Part shown: in pieces, positions 36,890 through 45,354 of the stretch
Layout of the letters: each line of letters opens with the position of its first letter
How positions within the stretch are numbered: position 1 is the stretch's first letter
Assembly (NCBI RefSeq): GCF_002735705.1
Contig: NZ_PDZL01000007.1
Location: forward strand, 186,001-250,000
Direction of reading: 5' to 3'
Length of the DNA stretch: 64,000 bases
Origin: Janthinobacterium sp. BJB426
GTDB taxonomy: Bacteria > Pseudomonadota > Gammaproteobacteria > Burkholderiales > Burkholderiaceae_D
Program-made: the position numbers and the translations under genes
The notes under the pieces: model-generated
The model's input: the letters and a program-made list of their open reading frames with translations, nothing else
What the model was told of the DNA's origin: nothing
The model's database searches: none

Positions 36890-37347
36890 GCGGCCGCCTG
36901 CAGCGGTTTTTCCATGAATACACTGAACGGATCGTCTGGATAGTCGCCGTACGGTCCGCGCCGCTGGTAGCCGTGGCGTGCGTACAGGGCGATCGCTTCC
37001 GGCTGGTGGATGCCCGTCTCCAGGGTCAGCAAGCGGCAGCCGCGCGCCAGCGCCTGCTCTTCCAGCAAGGCCAGCAGGCGCTTGGCCAGGCCCAGGCCGC
37101 GGCTGTCCGGGTGCACGTACATGCGCTTGACCTCGCCGAATGCGGGCGTGACGACGATGGCGCCGCAGGCCCGCGCCGCGCCTGCCGCATCGCGGGCGAC
37201 GGCGAACAGCAGGGTGTCAGGCGGCAAGGACGCCAGGTCCAGCGAGTAGACGCACTCGGCCGGATACAGGGTTTGTTGATATGCATCAAGCTCGGCGATC
37301 AGGGTTTGCACGTCGGCTTGCTGCGGCGATTCCAGGTGAATTTGCAT
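36886..37347 (-). CDS. GNAT family N-acetyltransferase
   Basis: The 153-residue protein has the GNAT core: VKRMYVHPDSRGLGLAKRLL contains the acetyl-CoA pyrophosphate loop (R/Q-x-x-G-x-G/A variant SRGLGLA), followed by ETGIHQPEAIALYARHGYQR (motif B). It would acetylate an amine of unknown identity. The start lies 36 bases after the P450 stop and its end overlaps the MazG-like start. No clear ribosome binding site is present. Confidence 0.85.
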   Translation of the reverse strand: MQIHLESPQQADVQTLIAELDAYQQTLYPAECVYSLDLASLPPDTLLFAVARDAAGAARACGAIVVTPAFGEVKRMYVHPDSRGLGLAKRLLALLEEQALARGCRLLTLETGIHQPEAIALYARHGYQRRGPYGDYPDDPFSVFMEKPLQAAA

Positions 37348-37383
37348 GGGGGAAGCACGTTGACTGAGATTCCCCCCATGGTA

Positions 37384-38820
37384 TCACTGCGGCCGCGCCA
37401 GGCGCATGCTCAGGCCGATGGGCGACATGACAAAACCCATCAGCTCCTGCGCCTCGCCGCCATCGGGCGTATCGACGCCGGCGATGTCGAAGCTGCCCAG
37501 CAGCATGGCCATGGCGATCTTGATTTCCAACAAGGCCAGGTAGCGGCCTGGGCATGTGCGCAGGCCGGCGCCGAAGGGCATGGCGGCGCGCTTGTTGTTC
37601 GCCTCGCCGCTTTCGGCCAGCCAGCGTTCGGGCTGGAACGCTTGCGCGTCGGGAAAGTGCGCATCGGACACCGTGTCGTGGCGCATCACGCACCATACGA
37701 GGGTGCCGGCCGGTACGGCGATATCGCCGATGACCGTGTCGCGCAGCGCCTCGACGGGCAGGAACGGCGCCACCGGTTTCAAGCGCATGGCTTCGCTGGC
37801 GCAGGCGCCCAGGTAGTCGAGGCTATCCATCTGCTCGATGGTGAAATGGGCCACGTCGGGCGCCAGGCGCCGCACTTCCTCGCGCGCCCGCGCCAGGGTG
37901 TGCGGATGGCGTTGCAGCAGGTAAATGATCCAGGACACCGTGTTGGCCGTCGTATCTTCACCGGCCAGCAGCATGGTCAGCACATTGCCGGCCACGTTGC
38001 GGTCGGTTACGCCGCTGCCTTCCAGGTCGGCGGCGGCGATCATCGCTTCGAGCAGGTTGGGCGGACGCTCGCGGCGCGCCGGGTCGCGCGCCATGCGCGT
38101 GCGCGCCTGCTGCACCAGGTCGGCCACGGCGGCGGAAAGGGCCGCCACGTCGCGGTCCAGCCGGCGGTCGACGGGCAGCTTGAGGTAGCGCCAGTACGGG
38201 AACATCGACAGGCTGCGCCGCGCCACGGCGGGCAGGATGTCGTCCATGTGGCGCTGGATCACGTCTTCGCCCGCTTCCAGCGTGTTGACCTCGGTGCCGA
38301 AGGCCAAGCCGGCGATGATGTCGACCGTGTAGCGTTTCAGGTCGCCATCGAGGTTGATCGCCTGGCCTTGCGTGGCGGCAAGATGCCAGCGCCGCTGCAG
38401 GCGCTGCGCCACCGTCACCAGCGCCGGGAAGTAGGCCTTGATGGCGCCGGGCGCCATGCCGGCCATGACCATGCGACGCTGGTTGCGCCATTCCGTGCCC
38501 TCGGCCAGGAACAGGCCGGGGATGCCACCCATTTCCTCGGACACGACGGAGCTGCTCAGGGGGCGGCGAAAACCGTCGGGCCGGTCGCGCAGCACGGCGC
38601 CGACGGCCTCGCTGTCGGCCACCACCAGCACCAGCGTGCGGCCGAACCAGGCGCGCAGGTAGGGGCCGTAGCGCCGCACCCACGCTTCCACGTCGCGGTG
38701 GATGCGCGGGAGCTTGATCTGCAGGCTGTTGCCGACGATGGGCAGGGCGAAGGGGCCAGGCAAGTGGCGGATCTGGCGCAGGGCGGTGGCGGGTGCGGCG
38801 GCGTGATCGAGCGGGGGCAT
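37384..38820 (-). CDS. cytochrome P450
   Basis: The 478-residue soluble P450 has the I-helix AGEDTTANT, the K-helix ExxR in ASEAMRLKP, the PERF-like FQPERWL and the haem loop PFGAGLRTCPGRYLA with the thiolate Cys423. The N-terminus lacks a membrane anchor, and the PGP (HLPGPFALPIVGN) entry resembles long-chain or CYP102/CYP4-like monooxygenases. The start at 38820 follows CTGGAG; the longer frame overlaps the divergent gene. It is first in a tight run with the GNAT, MazG-like, exported and lipoprotein genes and is divergent from an AraC-type regulator. No ferredoxin or reductase is nearby. Confidence 0.92.
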   Translation of the reverse strand: MPPLDHAAAPATALRQIRHLPGPFALPIVGNSLQIKLPRIHRDVEAWVRRYGPYLRAWFGRTLVLVVADSEAVGAVLRDRPDGFRRPLSSSVVSEEMGGIPGLFLAEGTEWRNQRRMVMAGMAPGAIKAYFPALVTVAQRLQRRWHLAATQGQAINLDGDLKRYTVDIIAGLAFGTEVNTLEAGEDVIQRHMDDILPAVARRSLSMFPYWRYLKLPVDRRLDRDVAALSAAVADLVQQARTRMARDPARRERPPNLLEAMIAAADLEGSGVTDRNVAGNVLTMLLAGEDTTANTVSWIIYLLQRHPHTLARAREEVRRLAPDVAHFTIEQMDSLDYLGACASEAMRLKPVAPFLPVEALRDTVIGDIAVPAGTLVWCVMRHDTVSDAHFPDAQAFQPERWLAESGEANNKRAAMPFGAGLRTCPGRYLALLEIKIAMAMLLGSFDIAGVDTPDGGEAQELMGFVMSPIGLSMRLARPQ

Positions 38821-38933
38821 GGCGTACTCCAGGTGGATGGCGACAATGACCTCACTGTAGCGCGCTTGCGCGCCCGCGTCTTGAACGAATACGACATCGG
38901 GTGCGGCCGGAAATTGCCGGTACAATCGTCGCC

Positions 38934-39791
38934 ATGCCTGCCGCCCCACCGCCCCTGACCCGCCTGATCGCGCCGCGCACCGCGCTCGCTTCCTGCGTGC
39001 GCGCCTTCCTCGTGCGCGATACCACGGGCTGCGCGCCCTTGCCGCCGGTGCAGCGCCTGAACCGCTTTCCCGCCGCGCCCATGTGCAGCATCATCTGGAC
39101 CGTCGCGGGCGACGTGGAAGCGGCTGCGCCGGGCCTGTCGTTGCGGGACGTGCGCATGCCGACCGCGCTGTTCGGCGGCCCCCGCTCGTATCCGTTGGTC
39201 AGCTACAATCCCGGCCCCGTGCATTCGTTTGTCGTGATGTTGTATCCGGCCGCCCTGCATGCCTTGACGCGCGTATCGATGGATGCCTTGCTGGACCAGT
39301 TTCGCCCGCTCGATGCGTTGTTCGATGCCGACTGGCTGGCCCTGTCGGACGCCGTGCTGGCCGCGCCCGACGACGCGGTCCGCGTCGGGCTGGTGGAAGA
39401 TTTTCTCGCGCCGCGCTGGGCGCTGGCGCGCAAGGGCAGCGACGTGTCGGCCGGCGCCGTGCAGGACTGGGTGCGCCGCCTGGGCGTGCAGGCGGCATCG
39501 ACGGGCCTGGCCAGCAGCGCGCGCAATATCGAGCGCCGCATCAAGGCCTGGGCCGGCCAGCCCATGCGCACCTTGCGCCGCATGCGCCGCGCGGAACAGC
39601 TGTTCCTCGACGAGCGCGGCGCCATCCTGCAGGGCACGGCGTCCTGGTCCGACGTCGCCGCCAGCGGCGGTTACGCCGACCAGGCCCATTTCTGCCGAGA
39701 GACGCGCGAAATCACGGGGCTAAGCCCCACCGAGCTGGCGCGCGCCATCCGCGACGATGAAAGTTACTGGATCTACCGGGTGTGGAGTTAA
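38934..39791 (+). CDS. AraC family transcriptional regulator, likely controlling the P450 operon
   Basis: The 285-residue protein has an N-terminal effector region (about 20-150; NRFPAAPMCSIIWTVAG is typical of the DUF6597-like head) and a C-terminal AraC helix-turn-helix (about 180-280; TASWSDVAASGGYADQAHF and REITGLSPTELARA). It is divergent from the P450 across 113 bases, the usual layout for a local activator. The ATG at 38934 replaces a GTG 11 codons upstream. The effector is unknown. Confidence 0.88.
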   Translation: MPAAPPPLTRLIAPRTALASCVRAFLVRDTTGCAPLPPVQRLNRFPAAPMCSIIWTVAGDVEAAAPGLSLRDVRMPTALFGGPRSYPLVSYNPGPVHSFVVMLYPAALHALTRVSMDALLDQFRPLDALFDADWLALSDAVLAAPDDAVRVGLVEDFLAPRWALARKGSDVSAGAVQDWVRRLGVQAASTGLASSARNIERRIKAWAGQPMRTLRRMRRAEQLFLDERGAILQGTASWSDVAASGGYADQAHFCRETREITGLSPTELARAIRDDESYWIYRVWS

Positions 39792-39800
39792 ACGGGTTTT

Positions 39801-41549
39801 TTACTCGGTGTAAACGACGCCTTTGCGCAAGGTCACTTCATGGTGCCCCGCGCCGGGCGCCATCATGGGGAAGCAGTTTTCTGCGCCGTGCACGCGCACG
39901 TCGAGGAAGTACGGGCCGCTGGATGCCAGGCAGGCCGCCAGTGCCCCGTCGAGTTCGTCGCGCCGGCTCACCGTGTGCGCCTGCCAGCCGAAGGCGCGCG
40001 CCAGGGCGACGAAGTCGGGCAGCGCTTCCGTGTAGCTGTGGCTGTAGCGCTCGCCGTGGTGCAGTTCCTGCCACTGGCGCACCATGCCCATGTAGCCATT
40101 GTTCGACAACACCACTTTCACGGGCAGGCGGTGCTGCACGGCCGTGGCCAGTTCCTGGATATTCATCAAGATCGACGCGTCGCCGCTGACGCATACGACG
40201 CATTTTCCCGGATGGGCGATCTGCGCGCCGATAGCTGCCGGCAAGCCATAACCCATGGTGCCGGCGCCGCCCGAGGTGAGCCAGCGGCGCGGCTGTTCGA
40301 AGCGCAAATGCTGCGCCGCCCACATCTGGTGCTGGCCCACGTCGGTGGAGACGATGGCGTCCTTGCCGTCGAGCGCCGCCTGCAGCCGTCGCATCAGCGC
40401 CTGCGGCGCGATCACCTGCGGCGTGTCTTCGAAGGCCAGCGAATCCTGCGCGCGCCAGCCATCGATGCGCTGCCACCACGGCTGGCGGTCCGCCAGCAAG
40501 CGGCCGCGCAGCTGCTCCAGCAATGCCGCCAGCACGGGCGCGCAGTCGCCGCGCAGGGCCACGTCGGCGCGCACCACCTTGCCGATCGACGCCGGGTCGA
40601 TATCGACGTGGATGATTTTCGCACCGGGGCAGAAGGCGTCCAGCCGGCCCGTCACCCGGTCGTCGAAGCGGGCGCCGACGCAGACGATCAGATCCGCATG
40701 GTGCATGGCCAGGTTTGCTTCCAGGGTGCCGTGCATGCCCAGCATGCCGAGGAAGGCCGGGTGCGCGGCGGGAAAGGCGCCCAGGCCCAGCAGGGTCAAG
40801 GTGCACGGCGCGGCCGCCAGTTTTACCAGTTGGCCGAAGGCGGCGCAGGCATCGAGGCCGGAATTGATGAGACCTCCGCCGCCATAGAACACGGGCTGGC
40901 GCGCGCCGGCGATCAGGCTGGCGGCCCGTTCCAGGTCGGTGCTGCAAGGCAGGGGTAGGGCGGTGGTGGTGTCGGGCGGCAGCGGCGTGTGTTCCGTCAC
41001 GGGGGCCAGCTGCATATCCTTGGGGAAATCGATCAGCACGGGACCGGGCCGGCCTTGCGTGGCTTGCTTAAATGCTTCGTGCACCACGGCCGCCGTTTCC
41101 TCGGCCGTGCGGATTTGCCGGTTCCACTTGGTGACGGGGCGCGAAATACCCAGCGCATCGCATTCCTGGAAGGCGTTCGTGCCGATGCTGGTAGTGGCCA
41201 CCTGGCCGCTGATGCAGATGACGGGTATCGAATCGCACAGGGCGTCGAGCAAGCCCGTGGTGGTATTGCTCATGCCGGGGCCGGACGTGACGAAGACGAC
41301 GCCGGGCCGTCCCGTGCTGCGCGCATAGCCTTCGGCCGCGTGCACGGCTGCCTGTTCGTGGCGCACCAGCACGTGGCGCAAGCGGGGTTGCGCATGCAGC
41401 GCATCGTACAGGGGCAGCACGGCGCCGCCCGGATAGCCGAAGACGGTGTCGACGCCCAGGGCCAGCAGGGTGTCGATCAGGGTGCTGGCGCCGTTGCGCG
41501 GCGCAAGATCGTGGGCGGGAGCGAAGAGGGGAGCGGGATCGGGTTTCAT
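39801..41549 (-). CDS. ilvB: acetolactate synthase large subunit-like, ThDP-dependent
   Basis: The 582-residue enzyme has the three ThDP-enzyme domains: the Pyr domain with the catalytic Glu in VRHEQAAVHAAEGYAR, the central domain with the FAD-binding-like GARFDDRVTGRL, and the PP domain with GDASILMNIQELATAVQ and NNGYMGMVRQWQ. These fit biosynthetic acetolactate synthase, first step of Val/Leu/Ile synthesis. No small regulatory subunit (ilvN/ilvH) is adjacent, so it may be a second copy or catabolic-type isozyme. It is divergent from an Lrp/AsnC regulator with palindromes between them. Confidence 0.87.
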   Translation of the reverse strand: MKPDPAPLFAPAHDLAPRNGASTLIDTLLALGVDTVFGYPGGAVLPLYDALHAQPRLRHVLVRHEQAAVHAAEGYARSTGRPGVVFVTSGPGMSNTTTGLLDALCDSIPVICISGQVATTSIGTNAFQECDALGISRPVTKWNRQIRTAEETAAVVHEAFKQATQGRPGPVLIDFPKDMQLAPVTEHTPLPPDTTTALPLPCSTDLERAASLIAGARQPVFYGGGGLINSGLDACAAFGQLVKLAAAPCTLTLLGLGAFPAAHPAFLGMLGMHGTLEANLAMHHADLIVCVGARFDDRVTGRLDAFCPGAKIIHVDIDPASIGKVVRADVALRGDCAPVLAALLEQLRGRLLADRQPWWQRIDGWRAQDSLAFEDTPQVIAPQALMRRLQAALDGKDAIVSTDVGQHQMWAAQHLRFEQPRRWLTSGGAGTMGYGLPAAIGAQIAHPGKCVVCVSGDASILMNIQELATAVQHRLPVKVVLSNNGYMGMVRQWQELHHGERYSHSYTEALPDFVALARAFGWQAHTVSRRDELDGALAACLASSGPYFLDVRVHGAENCFPMMAPGAGHHEVTLRKGVVYTE

Positions 41550-41556
41550 GGCCTTA

Positions 41557-41580
41557 TTTTCTGCCTGATGCGGCAGAAAA
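41557..41580. promoter_or_regulatory. inverted repeat upstream of the acetolactate synthase gene
   Basis: Nine-base arms TTTTCTGCC and GGCAGAAAA separated by six bases begin seven bases before the minus-strand start codon. The AT flank/GC core pattern suits an Lrp/AsnC operator. Confidence 0.5.
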
Positions 41581-41613
41581 GGCTGCTGGTTTTCTCGTAT
41601 AGAATGCTTTAAT

Positions 41614-41628
41614 CAGCAAAATTTGCTG
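41614..41628. promoter_or_regulatory. 15-bp perfect palindrome before the Lrp/AsnC gene
   Basis: CAGCAAAATTTGCTG lies 20 bases before the regulator start, a natural autoregulatory operator for Lrp/AsnC. Confidence 0.5.
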
Positions 41629-41648
41629 CAAATACTGGAAATAACAAA

Positions 41649-42110
41649 ATGAAGCTGGATAAATTCGACCTCGCCATCCTGACGGCCCTGCAGCAGGATG
41701 CCCGCATCAGCCTGCACGAGCTGAGCGCCAAGGTGGGCCTGACCTCGTCGCCATGCTGGGCGCGCATCAAGCGCATGGAAGACGATGGCGTCATCGAGGG
41801 TTATACGGTGAACGTCAACGCGGCCAAGGTGGGCCTGGCCGACACCGTCATCGTGCAAGTCACGCTGGACGACCATTCCGACCAGGCCCTGTTCGAGTTC
41901 GGCCACGCGCTGGCCATGATCCCGGAAGTGCTGGAAGCGTTTCTTGTCTCCGGCGACTACGATTACTACCTGCGCATCGCCGTCAGCGATACGCGCGACT
42001 ATGAACGGCTGCTGCGCGAGCGTTTATACAAAATTCCCGGCATCCGCCACAGCAAATCGAGCTTTGTCTTGCGCCAGCTCAAGCAGAGTTACTTGCCCTT
42101 GCAACGTTAG
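41649..42110 (+). CDS. Lrp/AsnC family transcriptional regulator
   Basis: The 153-residue protein has an N-terminal winged helix (about 5-60; LQQDARISLHELSAKVGLTS) and a C-terminal RAM/AsnC ligand-binding domain (about 70-145; VLEAFLVSGDYDYYLRIAV). Members form octamers that bind amino acids. The divergent acetolactate synthase suggests a branched-chain amino acid or related effector and local control. A terminator follows the stop. Confidence 0.92.
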   Translation: MKLDKFDLAILTALQQDARISLHELSAKVGLTSSPCWARIKRMEDDGVIEGYTVNVNAAKVGLADTVIVQVTLDDHSDQALFEFGHALAMIPEVLEAFLVSGDYDYYLRIAVSDTRDYERLLRERLYKIPGIRHSKSSFVLRQLKQSYLPLQR

Positions 42111-42112
42111 TT

Positions 42113-42136
42113 CCCCCGCACGGCGGGAGTTTTTCC
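42113..42136 (+). terminator. intrinsic terminator after the Lrp/AsnC gene
   Basis: CCCGC and GCGGG around ACG, extended with one mismatch, are followed by GTTTTTCCC. Confidence 0.65.
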
Positions 42137-42202
42137 CTAGTTCATTGATGGTGGCTGTCCGATACTGGACGCAATAAAAACCACTATAAATCGGGGATAC
42201 GC

Positions 42203-44680
42203 ATGAAACTGACCTTATTCGCCGCCACCGCCATGGCGCTGTGCCAGGCGCAGGCTGCCGAACCGGAGATGACCGCATCGGGCGACTTGCCCACCGTCAT
42301 CATCACGGGCAGCATGCCGCTGCCCACCATGGAGCAGCCGCGCGATGCGCTGGCCGCGCCCGTGCAGACGGCCAGCGCGCAGCAGATTGCCCGCAGCGGC
42401 GCGCTCGACTTATCCTCTTTTCTGCGCCGCAACCTGGGCAGCGTCTACGTGAACGAAGTGCAGAACAATCCGTTCCAGCCCGACGTCAGCTACCGCGGCT
42501 ATACGGCGTCGCCGCTGCTGGGCACGCCGCAGGGCCTGTCCGTGTACCTGGACGGCATGCGCCTGAACCAGCCGTTTGGCGATGTCGTCAGCTGGGACTT
42601 GATCCCGCGCATGGCGATCGCATCGCTGACCCTGATGCCCGGTTCGAACCCCCTGTTTGGCCTCAACACCCTGGGCGGCGCGCTGGCCCTGCAAACCAAG
42701 GATGGCAGGAGCAGTCCCGGCACCGCCATCGAGGCGCGCCTGGGTTCCGATCAACGTCGCGGTGTCGAGTTCGAGCATGGCGGCAGCAATGCCCAAGGCT
42801 GGCACTGGTATGTGACGGGCAACCGTTTCAAGGAAGATGGCTGGCGCGACGATTCCCCGTCCGACGTGCGCCAGCTGTTTGGCAAGCTGGGCTGGAGCGA
42901 TGCGCGCACCGATATCGCCGTCACCATGGCCCACGCGGACAATGCGCTGACGGGCAACGGCTTGCAGGAACAGCGTCTGCTGGCGCGCGACTACCGCAGC
43001 GTCTACACCAAGCCGGATTTGACGGAAAACAGGTCGACCCTGCTGAACGTGACGGGCAAGCACCAGGCCGGCGCTGCCTTGCTCTTGTCCGGCAATGTCT
43101 ACTACCGCAAGATCGACACGCATACCTTCAATGGCGACCTGAACGACGAGTCGCTCGACCAGTCCATCTACCAGCCCGGCGCGGCCGAACGGGCGGCCTT
43201 GGCGGCGGCCGGCTACACGGGCTTTCCCGCCAGCGGAGCAAACGCGTCCAATACGCCGTTCCCGAAGTGGCGCTGTATCGGCAACGTGCTGTTGAACGAT
43301 GAACCGGCCGAAAAATGCAACGGCATGATCAACCGCAGCCATACCGAGCAGGAAAACTACGGCTTTTCGGGGCAGTTCACGGCGCTGGCCGACCTGGCGG
43401 GCGCGCGTCATGCCGTCACGGCCGGCGCCGCCTATGACACGAGCCACGCCACCTTCCGCCAGACCAGCCAGTTCGGCTATCTGAACCCGGACCGCAGCAT
43501 CACGCCAGTCGACTTCTTTGCCGACGGCACGGAAATCGACGACGACGGCACGCTAGTGGACAACCGGGTCGACTTGAGCGGGCGCATGCGCACCTGGAGC
43601 GTGTATGCGAGCGACAGTATTGCGTTCAATCAAGCGTTGACCTTGACGGTGTCTGGCCGCTACAACCGCAGCACGGTGCGTAACCGCGACGCCCTCACGC
43701 CGGGCGGCGGCAGCGGTTCGCTCGATGGCGACCACCGCTTCAGCCGCTTCAATCCCGCCATCGGCCTGGCGTATGCGCCGGCTGCGGGCGTGAGCGCCTA
43801 TCTCGGCTACAACGAAGGCAGCCGCACGCCGACGGCCATAGAACTGGGCTGCGCCGACCCGGACAACCCCTGCCGCCTGCCCAACGCCATGGCCGGCGAC
43901 CCGCCGTTAAAACAGGTGGTGACGAAGACGTGGGAAGCGGGCGTGCGCGGCAGGCTTGCCAATGTGGCCAGCTGGAGCGCGGGCGTGTTCCGCGCGGAAA
44001 ACCACGACGATATCCTGTTTGTGGCCGATAACCAGGCCGGTTTCGGCTACTTCAAGAATTTCGGCAAGACGCGTCACCAGGGCGTGGAACTGGCGCTCGA
44101 CGGCAAGGCAGGCGCGCTGGAGTTCGGCGTCAACTACACGTGGCTGCAGGCGACGTATCAAAGCCGGGAAATCGTCAACGGCAGCGCCAACAGCAGCAGC
44201 GATGCGGACGCGCCTGGCCTGGAAGGCAATATCGTCATCGCGCCGGGCAACCGGATTCCTTTGACACCGAGCCATATCCTGAAGGCGCACATGGAGGTTC
44301 AGGGCGGACGCGACTGGACGGTGGGCCTGGCCATGACGGCCGTCTCCAGCGCGTATGCACGCGGCAATGAAAACAACCGGCACCAGGCGGGCGGGGCGTC
44401 GTACCTTGGCGCGGGCAAGAGCGGCGGTTACGCGATCTTTGAACTCAATGGAAAATATCAGCTGACACCGCAACTGAGCGTGTTTGCCCAGGTGAATAAC
44501 CTGTTCGACCGCAAATATGCGACGGCGGCCCAGCTGGGCGCCACGGGTTTCGACGCCAACGGCAATTTTTCCGCCAGGCCACTGCCCGCCGTGGGGGGCG
44601 CGTATCCGATGGTCAATGCGACCTTCTATGCGGCCGGTGCCCCGCGCAGCGTGAATGTGGGTTTGCGCTACGCGTTTTAA
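42203..44680 (+). CDS. TonB-dependent outer membrane receptor
   Basis: The 825-residue receptor has a signal peptide (MKLTLFAATAMALCQAQAAE), a TonB box-like segment (TVIITGS), a plug domain (about 45-160; GTPQGLSVYLDGMRLNQPFG) and a 22-strand beta-barrel ending in a C-terminal Phe (GLRYAF). The conserved final TonB-receptor block is present (FAQVNNLFDRKYATAAQLGA). The substrate, probably an iron chelate, is not predictable. The ATG follows GGGGA. Its stop shares the sequence TTAA with the stop of the convergent response regulator. Confidence 0.92.
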   Translation: MKLTLFAATAMALCQAQAAEPEMTASGDLPTVIITGSMPLPTMEQPRDALAAPVQTASAQQIARSGALDLSSFLRRNLGSVYVNEVQNNPFQPDVSYRGYTASPLLGTPQGLSVYLDGMRLNQPFGDVVSWDLIPRMAIASLTLMPGSNPLFGLNTLGGALALQTKDGRSSPGTAIEARLGSDQRRGVEFEHGGSNAQGWHWYVTGNRFKEDGWRDDSPSDVRQLFGKLGWSDARTDIAVTMAHADNALTGNGLQEQRLLARDYRSVYTKPDLTENRSTLLNVTGKHQAGAALLLSGNVYYRKIDTHTFNGDLNDESLDQSIYQPGAAERAALAAAGYTGFPASGANASNTPFPKWRCIGNVLLNDEPAEKCNGMINRSHTEQENYGFSGQFTALADLAGARHAVTAGAAYDTSHATFRQTSQFGYLNPDRSITPVDFFADGTEIDDDGTLVDNRVDLSGRMRTWSVYASDSIAFNQALTLTVSGRYNRSTVRNRDALTPGGGSGSLDGDHRFSRFNPAIGLAYAPAAGVSAYLGYNEGSRTPTAIELGCADPDNPCRLPNAMAGDPPLKQVVTKTWEAGVRGRLANVASWSAGVFRAENHDDILFVADNQAGFGYFKNFGKTRHQGVELALDGKAGALEFGVNYTWLQATYQSREIVNGSANSSSDADAPGLEGNIVIAPGNRIPLTPSHILKAHMEVQGGRDWTVGLAMTAVSSAYARGNENNRHQAGGASYLGAGKSGGYAIFELNGKYQLTPQLSVFAQVNNLFDRKYATAAQLGATGFDANGNFSARPLPAVGGAYPMVNATFYAAGAPRSVNVGLRYAF

Positions 44681-45354
44681 GGCAGGCTATGCTCGATGAC
44701 CCCGTTGCGCAGCGCCAGATGGACGAGGGCGGCGGGGCCGGGCACGTCGAGCTTTTCCCGGATGCAGGTCTGGTGGTTGGCCACCGTCTTGCTGCTCAGG
44801 TGCAGCAGGCGGGCGCAGTCGGCGGCGCTGCGGCCTTCGGCCAGCAGGCGGAAGATTTCGAATTCGCGCTGGCTCAGGCTGCTCAACCGGTCCGCTTCCC
44901 TGCGGGCCTTGCCTTGCAGCACGCCGGGCGCGCTGTGCGGGTCGAGGTAGCGCCGTCCCGCGTGGGCGGCGCGCACGGCGTCGACCAGGTGTTCCGGGTC
45001 GGCCTGCTTGCTGACGAAGCCGCAGGCGCCGCCGTCAAACGCGCGCGCGATCAGCTGCGGCGTGTCGTGCATGGTAAACACCAGCACGCGGGCGCTGGCA
45101 TCACGGACCAGCAGCTTGCGCAGCAATTCCAGGCCGCCGATGCCGGGCATGGACAAATCCGTCACGCAGACGTCGGGCGCGTGCTCCTGGTACAAGCCAT
45201 ACGCCGTTTCGCCATTGCCCGCCTCGGCCACGACGGCGATATCGCCCCCCTGTTCCAGCAGGCGCCGATAGCCCGTGCGCACCACCGGATGGTCGTCCAC
45301 CAGCATCACGCGGATCGGCAGCATATTGCCACTCATTGCGCTCATGGCGTTCAT
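44677..45354 (-). CDS. NarL/LuxR-type response regulator
   Basis: The 225-residue regulator has a receiver domain (phosphoacceptor Asp66 in CVTDLSMPG, acidic pair VDDHP) and a LuxR helix-turn-helix (about 155-215; LSQREFEIFRLLAEGRSAADC, LSSKTVANHQTCIREKL). It acts with the kinase at 45351. The ATG at 45354 overlaps the kinase stop as ATGA, so they are translationally coupled. Its target may be the adjacent TonB receptor, but that is only inferred. Confidence 0.92.
   Translation of the reverse strand: MNAMSAMSGNMLPIRVMLVDDHPVVRTGYRRLLEQGGDIAVVAEAGNGETAYGLYQEHAPDVCVTDLSMPGIGGLELLRKLLVRDASARVLVFTMHDTPQLIARAFDGGACGFVSKQADPEHLVDAVRAAHAGRRYLDPHSAPGVLQGKARREADRLSSLSQREFEIFRLLAEGRSAADCARLLHLSSKTVANHQTCIREKLDVPGPAALVHLALRNGVIEHSLP

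Noticed and set aside
35878-38958. Plus-strand frame of 1026 codons across the P450, GNAT and MazG-like genes
   Set aside because: It is antisense to five genes with strong motifs and has shadow composition.
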